From Warburgia ugandensis (taxonomy: Eukaryota > Streptophyta > Magnoliopsida > Canellales > Canellaceae), in assembly GCA_035236585.1 (NCBI GenBank), contig CP141130.1, forward strand, positions 29,213,501 to 29,277,500: 64,000 nucleotides of DNA, read 5' to 3'. Within the stretch, counting starts at the first letter, position 1, and each line of letters opens with the position of its first letter. Made by a program: the position numbers and the translations under genes. The notes beneath the pieces were generated by a model, which made no database searches, was not told the origin of the DNA, and was given only the letters and a program-made list of their open reading frames with translations. Below are positions 22,814 to 33,938 of this stretch, piece after piece.

Positions 22814-23522
22814 GAAGCCCATCAGTCAAAATTTTCCATACACCTTAGGGGTAAAAGCTAAACACCAAAGGCCAGCTGGAATGTTACAAACACTAGAACT
22901 TCCAGAATGGAAATGGGACAACATCACTATGGATTTCGTAGTAGGATTACCAAGGACCCAGGTAGGTCATGATATGATTTAGGTGATTATGGATAGGTTA
23001 ACAAAATTAGCACATTTCCTTCCAATTAGGTAGAACCAGTTAGTTGATAGTCTAGCTAAGTTATACATCAAAGAAATAGTAAGTCTTCATGGGATTCCAC
23101 TATCCATCATCTCTGATAGGGATGGAAGATTTACTTCAAGATGTTGGAAGAGTGTACAACAAGCTTTGGGAACCTCACTTAAATTTAGTACAGCATTTCA
23201 CCCCCAAATAGATGGTCAATCAAAAAGGACTATTCAGACTTTAGAAGATATGTTGAGAGCACGTGCGTTAGATTGGAAAGGGAATTGGGATGAACATCTC
23301 CCCTTAGTAGAATTTGCATATAACAATAGTTTTCATGCAAGCATTGGTATGGAACCATGTGAAGCATTGTATGGATGGCCATGTCGATCACCAACCTGTT
23401 GGAGTGAAGTTGGAGAGAGAAAGCTAATAAAGTCAAAACTAGTGGAACAATGTACAGACAGGGTTAGATTGATACAGAAGAGGTTGTTAGCAACACAGTT
23501 GACAGAAAAGTTACGCAAATAA
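22814..23522 (+). pseudogene. Chromovirus B integrase, zinc finger deleted
   Basis: The frame begins EAHQSKFSIH and then jumps to KAKHQRPAGMLQ. Roughly 30 residues carrying the HHCC zinc-finger cysteines are gone (breakpoint near 22850). The catalytic core remains: WKWDNITMDFV (first D), PLSIISDRDGRFTSR (second D), AFHPQIDGQSKRTIQTLEDMLRA (E), then FAYNNSFHASIGM and EALYGWPCRSP. Stops lie at 22979 and 23030. The frame 23166-23522 covers the end of the core to the C-terminal LVEQCTDRVRLIQKRL. It cannot be active. Confidence 0.92.
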
Positions 23523-23965
23523 AAGACATAGAAACTTGGAATTTGATGTGGGGGAGCATGTATTTTTTAAAGTGTCACCAATCAAAGAAGTAATGAGGTT
23601 TGGAAGCAAAGGAAAACTTAGTCCTAGATTCATCGGTCCATTTGAAATCCTAGAAAGAGTTGGTCCAGTAGCTTACAAATTAGCCTTACCACCCGACTCT
23701 CAAAATTACATAGTTTCTTTCACTTATCTATGCTACGGAAATACCTACAAGATGACACGCATGTAGTTCAAAGAGTGCCAGAAGAGCTAAAGCCAGACTG
23801 AACCTTCAAAGAGAAGGCGAAACGGATCTTGGACTGCAAGGAACAAAAGTTAAGGACCAAAACCATTCCTCTAATCAAAGTCCTATGACAACATCACTCT
23901 ATTGAGGAAGCCACGTGGGAAATATAAATAGAAATGAGGAAGAAATGCCCTAGAGTATTTGATTG
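23523..23965 (+). pseudogene. Chromovirus B integrase tail with chromodomain
   Basis: The C-terminal GPY/F module is clear: FDVGEHVFFKVSPIKEVMRF, GKLSPRFIGPFEIL, VGPVAYKLALPP. After a frame change near 23745 a chromodomain follows (about 23810-23935): RILDCKEQKLRTKTIPLIKVL, then a stop replacing the usual tryptophan, then HHSIEEATWEI. In chromoviruses this domain is thought to guide integration to marked chromatin. It is the key evidence for assigning element B. The sequence runs almost directly into the 3' LTR at 23957, so the natural end and the polypurine tract are deleted. Confidence 0.88.
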
Positions 23966-26900
23966 AGAAAATTAATAAAGTTTGAGTTTTCAAAAATTCT
24001 AGGTTGGAATATTAGGTTATTGGAAGTTCTCTTTTTATAAAGATTAAAACATGATTTAAAACTTAAAAATTATCAATTTATTCAAAAAATCGATCGAAAT
24101 GACACTAAGTACGTTCAATTCTGAGTTAAAATGAAAATTCCCTAATTTTCTTTATTTTTATGAATAAAAGGGTAAAATGGTTATTTTATTGTAACTGAGA
24201 TCTAACTCATCAATATTTAGAATGTATTTAGAAATACAATTCCAATACCTCTAACTAAGTTTGACAAAATAAAATGGATTTTTCTCCATAAAGGGCAAAA
24301 TGGTCCTTCCACACCCCATGGGGCCCACAAGGGGCCAACAAACGAATCCAACGGCCAGAAAACATGTAATGAGTGGTCAAACTATTACCACTTCTAGTAG
24401 AGAAGGAGGTGGTAGTGGAGGATCCAATGTTAATTTAATATTTAAAAGAATTAAAACATAATTATTACAAGTAATTATGAAAATTGCAAAACACCAATAA
24501 ATACCCCTCCAAAAATCCTCCATAAATGTTCATTAAAATTCCCACAAAATTATCTTGCTTACCCTGAAAAACCAGATCTAGATTCCTTCCCAAATTTTCA
24601 AAACTCCCAAAAATCACTCTTCTTTCACTTTCTCTCTCCTCTCTTGATTGGAACAAGAGCCCTAAATTCAATTAGACACTCTATTCTAGATCCAAACTCA
24701 CAAATCCCACCATCCATAAGACCCTAGACTGTCTCATCTACAAAACCCACAAATTAATTTCAAGATCCAGCGGTTCAAACAAGAGGATAACACAGGACAA
24801 CTAGTTCTTGGGCTATCTTATCATCAAGTGGGTATTCTTTTAATTTGGACTGCACAAATGAAGTTTTCCTCCAATCAAGTAAGTGGAAACCCTTTCCACT
24901 CTTGTTTCATGTTATTTTATGTAATTTTTATTTTTCTAAAATTAGTTTTAGGCTAAAATTCATAAAAATCAAGTAAGGACAATAACCCTTCAATTCTGGA
25001 TGATGGAGGGCTCAAATGAAAATCTGAGCCATCCAATCGATCCAGAAGGGCCCAAAAACCCTAGGGTAGAAGTTTCAAGAAATTTAATCAAGTTTTTAGC
25101 CCTTAATTGAAAAAGAATTGATTAGACAGTCCAAAATGGACCGTCCAATCTTCTTTAAAGGATTGGAATCCCCGGACGTCACACGAAAACATGCCTTGCG
25201 AGAGCATCTCTACGTATGCACTCCACATGTGACATCATCCCAATGGAATGACCGCGCGACAGCACCAGTCCCGGGATGCGAGATACCATGTGCATCTCAG
25301 TGACAGGAGAGTGGCGATCATTCCACCTGACTAGACCCGCCGTCCGACTGATCCCAACCTTTCGTTTTGCTGGGCCCAGATCAAATCTGGACCCTAGGAA
25401 CAACTGTGAACTTTAGTCATCAATTGTGGAGTCATCTGAACTCCAAATTAAGATCGGAAAGAAGCTATGGAAAGCTTGTAACGTCTCTTTTCTTCTGAAA
25501 CCATAACATTGATAAAACAATTCCAAAAAAAATTTGTTTTTAAGAATTAAGCTTCTAATTTTATAATCTTCAAGATCTAAGATGATCAAATCTTGGGGAT
25601 CTAATTTACTAATGATATAATGCTGAAATAAAGTAGTATCCATGATTTATTTGGATAGATCTAAAATAAATTGAAGGATCTACCCTTTATGGTAGAAAAA
25701 CCCTAAAAATGCAAAGGGGTCCACTTGATCAATAAGATCAAATATGATCAAATGCTTGGGATGGATGGAGTGAATGAAATTATGATGGAATCCATTGAGA
25801 TCATGGATTAAATATGACAAAAACAGAGGCATATGATCTTTGGACCTTAATAGAGTGAAAGCCCTAAAATTAATTAAAACCCTTGATTACTAGAAAAAGA
25901 TCTAAGATCTAATGGTTGGATTATAAGTAAAAGTTTTAATAATCTTAATCTAATTAGTATAATTGTATTTTATTTAATAATAGAATTGTAAATGTGCTTT
26001 ATGCTATAAATTAGGAAGCATGATAGTATAATTCTTAAATGTTAGCATGATATGTTCTATATGGTTTTACTTTGTTAGTGGGTTGGATTATCTTAGGGCC
26101 ATGTTAGTTTAAATTTGAGATTTTAGCATGATTCCATTAGATTAGTAGTAAAATTTCATATATTTCATAACTTAGGATCATGCTAGTTTAAGCATAGTTT
26201 TATTCCATTAGGTTAAGTTACATTCATAAGAAGCATGTTAGTACATAGTTGTTAAACTTATATTTGATTTATGCTTAAATTTTATGATTTAATTATTGTT
26301 AAACTTTATTAGTATATTCAATTGTTAAGTAGTTGTTCAGATATGATGAGCATAGACTACTAAAAATGTAAACTGATGGAATATAGAGATTCATGGACAA
26401 TTAAGATGAGTGAATTACTTTGACTTAATATTAGTAAGGGCTATAGTTATTAGGACAATATAAGGATTATCAAATCCTTGGCCCAAAGTAGGAAAAAAAT
26501 AAACCCTATAAATGACATTTTAAATGTTTAGGGATTTAATTAAAATCAATTAGAATGAGTACTTAGGGTTAAAATGCTCATTGGAACTTTATGAAAGGTT
26601 GAGTTAAGGTCACTCTAGTGAATGCTAAATATGGTGGTAAAGGAGGTTCTCTAATAGAGTCTCGCTCTTCCTCTACCTTCCATTGACGTTTATGAGGTCT
26701 AAATGCCTCCTTACATGAGGATTGAAGTAACCACTTTGTGTTCAACCATTCAACTAGTAAGCCTTAGCCAAGTGGAAATAAGAGGAGCAGTCTAGACTTA
26801 GGCTAAAATAAGTTATCTTCAACCAGTAAAACATTAACTGGTTGAATAATAATAATAATAAGAGCATAAAAGGTTAGTAAATTATCTAATCCTAATAAAA

Positions 26901-27430
26901 TTTGTAAGTAAGATAAGGATGATCGAACAAGATCTATGGGATCTTGAATGATCAAGAACAATAAAAAGAAATAAATACTTCTTGATGATGATAAATATAT
27001 ATTGCTTGCAATTTAGATCAAATAGAATAGAAGATCTGAACCTTTGATCAAATATGATTCAAGGAAGAGAACCAAGATCATCCTCCTTAGGGATGTTCAA
27101 ACAACCAAACTTAGATCAAAGAAGAACTAGATGATAGAATATCTAAGCCCTTGATCTTTATCAACAAGTATAAATTGTTGATCAAAGGATCTATGAAAGA
27201 TCACGATCAAAGAAAGGAATACACAAAGACTTAGGATAGGAAATACTTTGGTCTGAAAGATTAGAAGATCATTCTAACCATCAAATCTATAGATCAATAG
27301 GATAGATAGTATCTAAGGAAGATAGATCATGATAGGACAAAAGGTCAGGATCCTTTATATCAAAGGATAAGATTAGACTAAGAATATAGATAGGATTATT
27401 TAGATTGTATAAATATTAATAGTATGTATG
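23957..27430 (+). mobile_element. Chromovirus B 3' LTR, both ends lost
   Basis: It starts at TTGATTGAGAAAAT, which corresponds to about base 29 of an intact copy, and runs collinear with 7415-8415 and 15688-18189. It stops at AGTATGTATG (27430), where other copies continue GAATTTACAAATTACATACA. The stem-loop and the LTR end are therefore missing. Donor-like CAA/GTAAGT lies at 24879, the GC island at 25145-25350 and the shared leader block at about 26410-26830. It contains no genes. Confidence 0.92.
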
Positions 27431-27788
27431 CTTTAGAATAGAACGTAGTGCAAGCATGGCATGGGCATGAATTAGACACAAGCAAAGAACTAAACTACAA
27501 TTGAATATGAAACATGCATTGAGCATATATTAAACAACTAAAGTGCTTTATGTACATGAATTGGAAGAATGAATGGATCAAACATGGAATGAATCAATTG
27601 TGATAAAATCATGAACAAGAAATACTTGGAAACATTAGAATGACTTGGTAGAAGAGAGAGGGATTATTTTTCTATTTTTTGTCAAAAGAGAATCTTTTTC
27701 ATCATATATGATGGAAATAAATTCTTTCTTCTTCTAACTTTACAAAGGAAAATGAAGAGGAGAGAAAACTTGAGAAAATCAAGTTGTG
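27431..27788. other. Unassigned AT-rich sequence, left flank of minus solo LTR
   Basis: No frame, LTR end or known motif is visible. It joins 32246 onward once the solo LTR and one GTTTT copy are removed. It may belong to a minus-strand LTR whose promoter is near 33119. Confidence 0.45.
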
Positions 27789-27793
27789 GTTTT
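27789..27793 (+). repeat. Left target-site duplication GTTTT
   Basis: The same five bases are at 32241-32245 beyond the solo LTR. The copy lies within a T run, so the exact boundary has one to three bases of uncertainty. Confidence 0.65.
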
Positions 27794-28197
27794 TTTACGA
27801 CCCGGGTTTTTGAAACACATTTTATAATATATTTTTCAAAGGCAAGGGCGTCCCCTCAGTAAAAAAATTTCGCAAAACAAAGCAGTGAAAATTCTTTTAT
27901 TTTAAAACTTGTTTTGGAAACCCAAGTCACCTCTTCATACATAACATAAGTACAATTTGTGTACAAAATAAAATTCCATTGAAGGAATATGATTTTATTA
28001 AACTTCCAGGATCCATCCAGTGGTTCACAGTACACAACCCATTGTATCCTTACAATACTTGTCCAAATACACAATTCAAATTACAAAGTTCTAAATACAA
28101 TATATGCGCTCAATATAATGTTTCAAGGGATATACCCTTATTACTTATTCTTCAATAGTTCTTCAAGTCTTGAGCTCATAAGTCTCCTTCTCTGTAT

Positions 28198-28237
28198 CTG
28201 AGATATTGTAAACATTCAAACATTTATAATATCTCAG
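28198..28237 (-). repeat. Conserved LTR stem-loop, inverted copy
   Basis: This is the same 15-bp-arm hairpin as 19169-19208 with one mismatch. It is followed on the minus strand by ATACAGAGAAGGAGA, like the plus-strand copies. Confidence 0.88.
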
Positions 28238-31200
28238 CAAGCTATGCTTGGTAGGGGATAAGAATGTAAGTTATTGACAGTAAAATCTCAATATTCACTT
28301 GTCCCATAATTCATTCTATCATAAACACATTCATAGACCACTATTATTGATATGAATATCTCATTTCCTTGTCATTTGTGTTCACCTTTATACATACATA
28401 GTATATAAGGACAAATCCGTTAAAATTGTAAAAATAATCAATAATCATTTCCATACAAATCTGATCAACTCCTTTCATTATAGGAGATTTGTATCTCAGC
28501 TAGTTACTATACTGGGATTTTCCCTTCTTGGGAAAAATATTGGTAATATATAATTACCTGGCATTTCATCATGCCATCCCTTAAGGCATTTCATTATGCC
28601 AATTTCTTATGCATCATAATGCAAAATAATCAAGGACTACTATGCTTGCGATCGATCCGTCTGACATGCCTAGATAACTGTTCAATAATCCACTTATACC
28701 ATTCTCAGTGGAAATTACAATATCCATGTCCATATGGGAGGACCATGGCTGTCACAGTGGTGGCCTTCCCATAATTGCCCCACCCGACTTTTAGCCTTTC
28801 TTAGGCTTGGTATTCAATATCATCAAGTTTCAGAGAGTGGGTGGCCAAACCCTCTTAACTCTCTTAGCATAGCATCCCTAGGCCTATGCCTATTTAAAAC
28901 AAAACTACAAGCTTCCAAGCTTGTATGTAAAATAATACTTATACATATTAGACTATCTGTCTATTTATCTAGGGCTGGAATATTTTCTACTTTCCTATTC
29001 ACTTAGGGTTGTTCTCAATTCTCAACTTAACCATTTAATACTTATTTTCCTCATCATTTGGTTGGATCATATTTCAATTTGAGGTATTTACCTTAATATA
29101 TTGGTATCATACATGTCAATACTTCAAAACATAAGATTATGTATTAGACATGTATCTTCATGTAATAATCCACCTACCTCAATAAGGTATTCTTACTCCT
29201 TGAAATCTGCCATAGTCTCGATCAACATATATCTATCAAATCATATGTATAATGTCATTTTTCTAATCAATGGTACATACTACATGGTCTTTTGATCATC
29301 CTTATGTAGGATGATCTGAATCTTTCTTCCTTGAATATCATATATCCATGGGTTTAATATCATCTATACAAATACTATCTATATTATACATAACAATCTA
29401 ATTTACATTGATGTTTCTTTTTCCTTATTGTTTTTTATCATACAAGATCTCATCTTGTTTGATTATCCTTATCTTACTTACTATTTTTATTAGGGTTAGA
29501 TAATTTGCTATCTTTTTATGTTCTTATTATTATTCAACCAGTTAGTGTCTTACTTGGTTGAAGATAATTTATTTCTTCCTATTACTAGACAACTCCTCCT
29601 TATTTCAGGATGACTAGTACTTACCAGTTAAAGTCTGCTCAAAAGGTGGTTAATACAACCCTCATGTAAGGAGGCGTTTAGACCTCTCTTATGTCAACAA
29701 GAGGTGAGGGAAAAGCACTTGGCTCTTGTATACCCCCTATAACCACAATGTTTAGAGTCCACTGGAGTGGTACTTCTCAACCTTTGATAAGGTTCCTATG
29801 AGCTCTTTACCTTAAGTCCCTTCTCTAATTGAATTTAATTAATTTCCATGGATATGCATAATGTCATCCATGGATGTTCATTATTTTCCTACTTTGGGCC
29901 AAGGAATTGGTAAACCATTCCTTATATTGTCCTACTAATTATAGCCCTTATTAAGTCAAAATCATTCATTCATCTTAGTTGTCCATGAATCTCTATATTT
30001 CATTAGTTTACATTTTTGGTGATTTATGCTCCTTATATCTTAACAACTACTTAACAATTGAATAAAATTTGACAATAAGTAAATCATAAACTTGAAAGCA
30101 TAAATCAAATATAAGTTTAACAACTATATACTAACATTCTTCCTATAAATGTAACTTAAGCTAGTGAAATAAAACTAACATGATCCTAAGTTATGAAATA
30201 CATAAAATTGTACTTCTATCTTAATGGAATCATGTTTAAATCTCTAATTTACACTAACATGATCCTAAGATAATCAAATCTACTAACAAATTACTCATTT
30301 AGAGCATATCATACTAAAATTTAAAGATTACACTATCATGCTTTCTAACTTAGAACATAAATCACATTTACACCTTTATATCTGATAAAAGACAATTAAA
30401 ACTTAGAATATAAATCACATTTACACTTATATATCCAATAAAAGAAAATTAAACTAATTATATTAAGATTATTATAAACCTTTAAATATGATCCAACCAT
30501 TAGATCTTAGGTGCTTTCCTTTAGATCAAGGGTTTTAATTTCCTTTAGGGCTTTTAATCCATTAAGATCCATAATTCATATCCACTTGATTTTGTCACAT
30601 TTCATCCATGATCTAACTGGATTTCATCATAATATCATCCATTTAATCCATCCCAAGGATCTGATCATACTTGATCTCATTGATCAAGTGGGTCCCTTTG
30701 TATTTTTAGGGTTTTTCTACCATAAAGGGTAAATCCCCTAATTTATCCCAGATCTGTCCAAATTAACCATATATATTACTTTATTACAGTATTATATCAT
30801 CATTAAAATAAATTTCCAAGATCCTCATATCTTGAAGATCTTAGAAATTGAACACTTATTTCCAAAATATAGAATAATTTAGGAATAATTTTTAAACATA
30901 TTATGACTTCATTAGAAACTAGACATTACAAGCTTTCCATAGTTTCTTTCCGATCTCAATTTGGAGTTTATATGATTCCACAATCTTAAATTTAACTTTA
31001 CAGCCGTTCCTAGGGTCCAGATTTGATCTGGGCCCAGCAGAATTAATCTCTCTCAATTGAGTGTCCAAACCTTGTTAAATTTTCTTGAAAATTGTATCTT
31101 AGGGATTTTGGACCCTTTTGGATCGATTGGAAAGCTCAGAATTTCCATTTGAGCTCTCTATCACCATAAATTGAAGGCTCTGATATTTACTTTATTTTTA

Positions 31201-31647
31201 CCATTTTTCATTCAAATTAAATTACAGAAAAATAAAATTACACTAAAACATAATAAATATGTATGGGAAGTAGTTCCACCAACCTGATTGGAGAAAAAAT
31301 ATATATTTGATGCTCAATTTGAGAGAATTACCGGTTGATGATAGTATAGCCCGATTGTCCCCGTTTTTGTGATTTTCTGTTGTTGGAACCGTTGGATCTT
31401 GAAATTGATTTGGGAATTTTGTATATACTATAGTATAGGAGGTTATGGACAGTGCAATTTATCAGATTCTACTTGGAACGGAGTGCCTAATTGAATTTAG
31501 GTCTCTTGTTCCACTTAGAAAGTGGAGAGAGAAATAAGAAAAATAGAGATTGGGGAGGGATGAATGAGGATTTGGAGATGAAACTCCAGGGAAGATTTGG
31601 AAATTTCATGGTTAAGGTTGTGAAATTTTTTTGAAATTTTTGGGACA

Positions 31648-31655
31648 TATTTATA
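31648..31655 (-). promoter_or_regulatory. TATA box of minus solo LTR
   Basis: TATAAATA on the minus strand lies about 590 bp from the LTR start, matching 7964 and 52339. Confidence 0.55.
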
Positions 31656-32240
31656 GCCAAATTTGAATTTTTTATCATTTATTTTGATAAGATATTTTAT
31701 TACTTTAGAAATTTTTATTACAAGTGCATTCTCCATTCTCCACTACAATCTCCACTACATTCTCCACTATAAAAAATAATTCATTGAGAAATTATTGTTG
31801 CTTCTAGAACGTTGGTCCACTTTGTGGGCCCCACTTTTATGTGTAAAGACATTTTTGCCCTTTGAACTCCAAAATTAGAGAATAATAGGCAATATTTGTC
31901 CGAACTCGGAATCGAGCGTAATTAGTGGTATTGGAATCGTATTTCTAAGTACTTCATGAATATTGAGGTCTTATTTCTTGGATATGGAATATGGGTAAAA
32001 TTACCATTTTACCCCCAAATGGAGAAAATTAAGGAATTTTCATTTTAACTCAAAATTGAACGTACTTAATGTTGTTTCGATCAGTTTTCCAAGTACATCC
32101 ATAATTTATATGTTTTAATTCATGATATAATCTCCATAAAAAGAGAATTTTCAATAACCTAATATTCCAGCCTAGAATTTCTAAAAATTCAAACTTTATT
32201 AATTTGCCTTAATAAGTTACAAAAATTCAGGGTCATTATA

Positions 32241-32245
32241 GTTTT
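32241..32245 (+). repeat. Right target-site duplication GTTTT
   Basis: It matches 27789-27793 and immediately follows TCATTATA, the inverted LTR start. Confidence 0.65.
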
Positions 32246-33118
32246 AACTTGAGAACAATCATCAAATACATCATTCTAGACTTCCTCCTACAAGTGCTTT
32301 GATTTTAGAGTGTTTCCTTGAAGGGGTCTTTCTTTGGTGCTTCACTCTTAAAAAATATAAATTCAAGTAAAATAAGAAAAGTTGTAAGAAGTTCTAGGAG
32401 ATCTATCTAGAAATTCAAGATTCCCCATGCTTGAACTTCAACTTTCATGAAAACAAACCCACTTAGCTAGAGCCCTAAAAACTGAAAATTTTCCATTACG
32501 ATACTAAGGGTTTCATCCTAGGGTTTAGAGAAAGAAAGTGGGAGAAAATAAAAATAAAGTGAATTGAAATTGAAGAAACTAGTTTATTAAAAACTAATCT
32601 TTAGAAAACTCATTCTCTCTTCTAGGGTTTAAAATACTTCTTCCTTATCAAGCGGGGTTAAAGATTCCACTAATCCATTAAGCTTTGAAGGGAAGAAAGC
32701 AAATTTGTTCCCAATTTAGAAAATGAAATGAGAATTCCATTAGAAAATTCCTCTAGAGATTCCACTAGAGGAGGATTACATTCTCTAAATGCAAGAAAGA
32801 TAATGGAAAATAGAATAAAAAGGGGTTTCCTCTTCTATGAATGAGAATTAAATTCTTAGGGATAGAGACTCCACTATCCTTATGAAATTCAATTCTTGTT
32901 TTTAGTGTAGCTTACGGATTAGGATTTTTCTTTGGGAGAACCTTCTGAAATTATACAAGATCTTTCCCCAAATTATCCTAAATCTACATGGAAGAGACCT
33001 TAAAACTAATTAGGAAAGAGAGAGAAATAAATAATGAAATGCAAGAATGGAAATGAAGTCTACCTAAAATGATCTTCTCTTTGATTTTTCATTGATGAAA
33101 ATGAGTTATGGGACCTCT

Positions 33119-33126
33119 TATTTATA
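33119..33126 (-). promoter_or_regulatory. Minus-strand TATA box
   Basis: The minus strand reads CTTCTATAAATAAGAGG. It lies about 60 bp downstream of the palindrome cluster at 33188-33450 and upstream of a CT-rich leader. Confidence 0.5.
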
Positions 33127-33187
33127 GAAGTAGGTGTAGGATACGTGATAATTCCAAACACAAGAAAGCATAAGTCAAAAATTTAAT

Positions 33188-33450
33188 TTCTTAAGGTTTT
33201 ACCTCTTTGGGCTCATGATCGTAAAGTATAAAGGGTTTAGACTTTCTTAAGGTTTTACCTCTTTGGCATATGGATTTTACAATCATAAAGTTTAGGTGTC
33301 CTATTTTGGAGAACATCAAAAGATAACTTTGAAGTACTGGATTAGCATGAAATGGAGGGCTAGGATCATTTCTAGGTGACACTTTTACAATTGTAAAGTT
33401 TCACTTCATGATTGTAAACTGGGACTTTACAATCATGAAAGTCCATAGAT
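33188..33450 (-). repeat. Cluster of short palindromic TTTACAATCATAAAG-type motifs
   Basis: Related motifs occur at about 33217 (GATCGTAAAG), 33275 (TTTTACAATCATAAAG), 33383 (ACTTTTACAATTGTAAAGTT, nearly perfect palindrome), 33407 (CATGATTGTAAAC) and 33423 (TTTACAATCATGAAAG). A separate direct repeat, TTTCTTAAGGTTTTACCTCT, is at about 33187 and 33242. Confidence 0.7.
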
Positions 33451-33656
33451 TAATTTTTTTGAAAATTTGTTTATTGGAAATTTTAGTGAATCATTTGGCA
33501 TTCTTGGGCCATTTTGAATCCTTTTTGAGATGTGTCATGTGACATCCATTTATGGTGTGAAAACAAATGGTGGGGCCAAAAAAATCATTAAAGTGGTCCA
33601 AAATTTGGTGTGGAAAATAACTATTTAACCATATGTTTCTCTCCCTCTTATCCATT

Positions 33657-33662
33657 GCTTAT

Positions 33663-33717
<55 letters not shown>

Positions 33718-33938
33718 TTAAAAACGCTAGAAAAATGGCAGAGATATTGCCATTTCCCATTACTAACACCTCTCTTTCAATGACACTTTTAAGTGAGTGA
33801 AGAATTTGAATTACTAATACTGCAAATATCCTTTCTCTCTTAGAAAGGCTAGTAAAAGTGTAGAGATGTTATGTTCCTCATTGGGAAGACCTCTCTTTCT
33901 ATATTGTTTAAAGAAGTGGGGAATTTGAACTGCTAATT
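33657..33938 (+). repeat. Diverged tandem duplication
   Basis: Two units share the order ATCCTT(CT)n, GCTAGAAAAATGGCAGAGAT / GCTAGTAAAAGTGTAGAGAT, ACCTCTCTTTC, GAATTTGAA(T/C)T(A/G)CTAAT. The first is about 33660-33822 and the second about 33829-33938. The second has only a short CT run. Confidence 0.75.
33666..33713 (+). repeat. (CT)n microsatellite, ~48 bp
   Basis: An uninterrupted CT run lies within a duplicated block. Confidence 0.98.

Larger units (their letters stand above)
27794..32240 (-). mobile_element. Solo LTR of the chromovirus B family, minus strand
   Basis: Read on the minus strand it starts near TATAATGACC at 32240 (TGTAATAACC in intact copies). It carries a TATA box at 31655-31648, the inverted shared block, the AAT repeat, the twin palindromes and the stem-loop (28237-28198). 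It ends in decayed CCCGGGTCGTAAA at 27794. There is no internal element sequence on either side, so it is a solo LTR produced by LTR-LTR recombination. It is 4.45 kb, shorter than sister copies mainly because the GC-rich island near 31050 is missing. No coding frame is supported. Confidence 0.88.
32246..33938 (-). other. Unassigned region, possibly a minus-strand LTR with promoter
   Basis: About 1.7 kb has no coding frame. On the minus strand it has a TATAAATA box (33126-33119). Downstream of it there are pyrimidine-rich and AACCCTAG-type leader stretches (about 32630-32510) like those of gypsy LTR leaders. Upstream of it lies a cluster of small palindromes (33188-33450). A CT tract and a tandem duplication occupy 33650-33938. 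I cannot fix either LTR end and cannot name a family. Confidence 0.4.
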
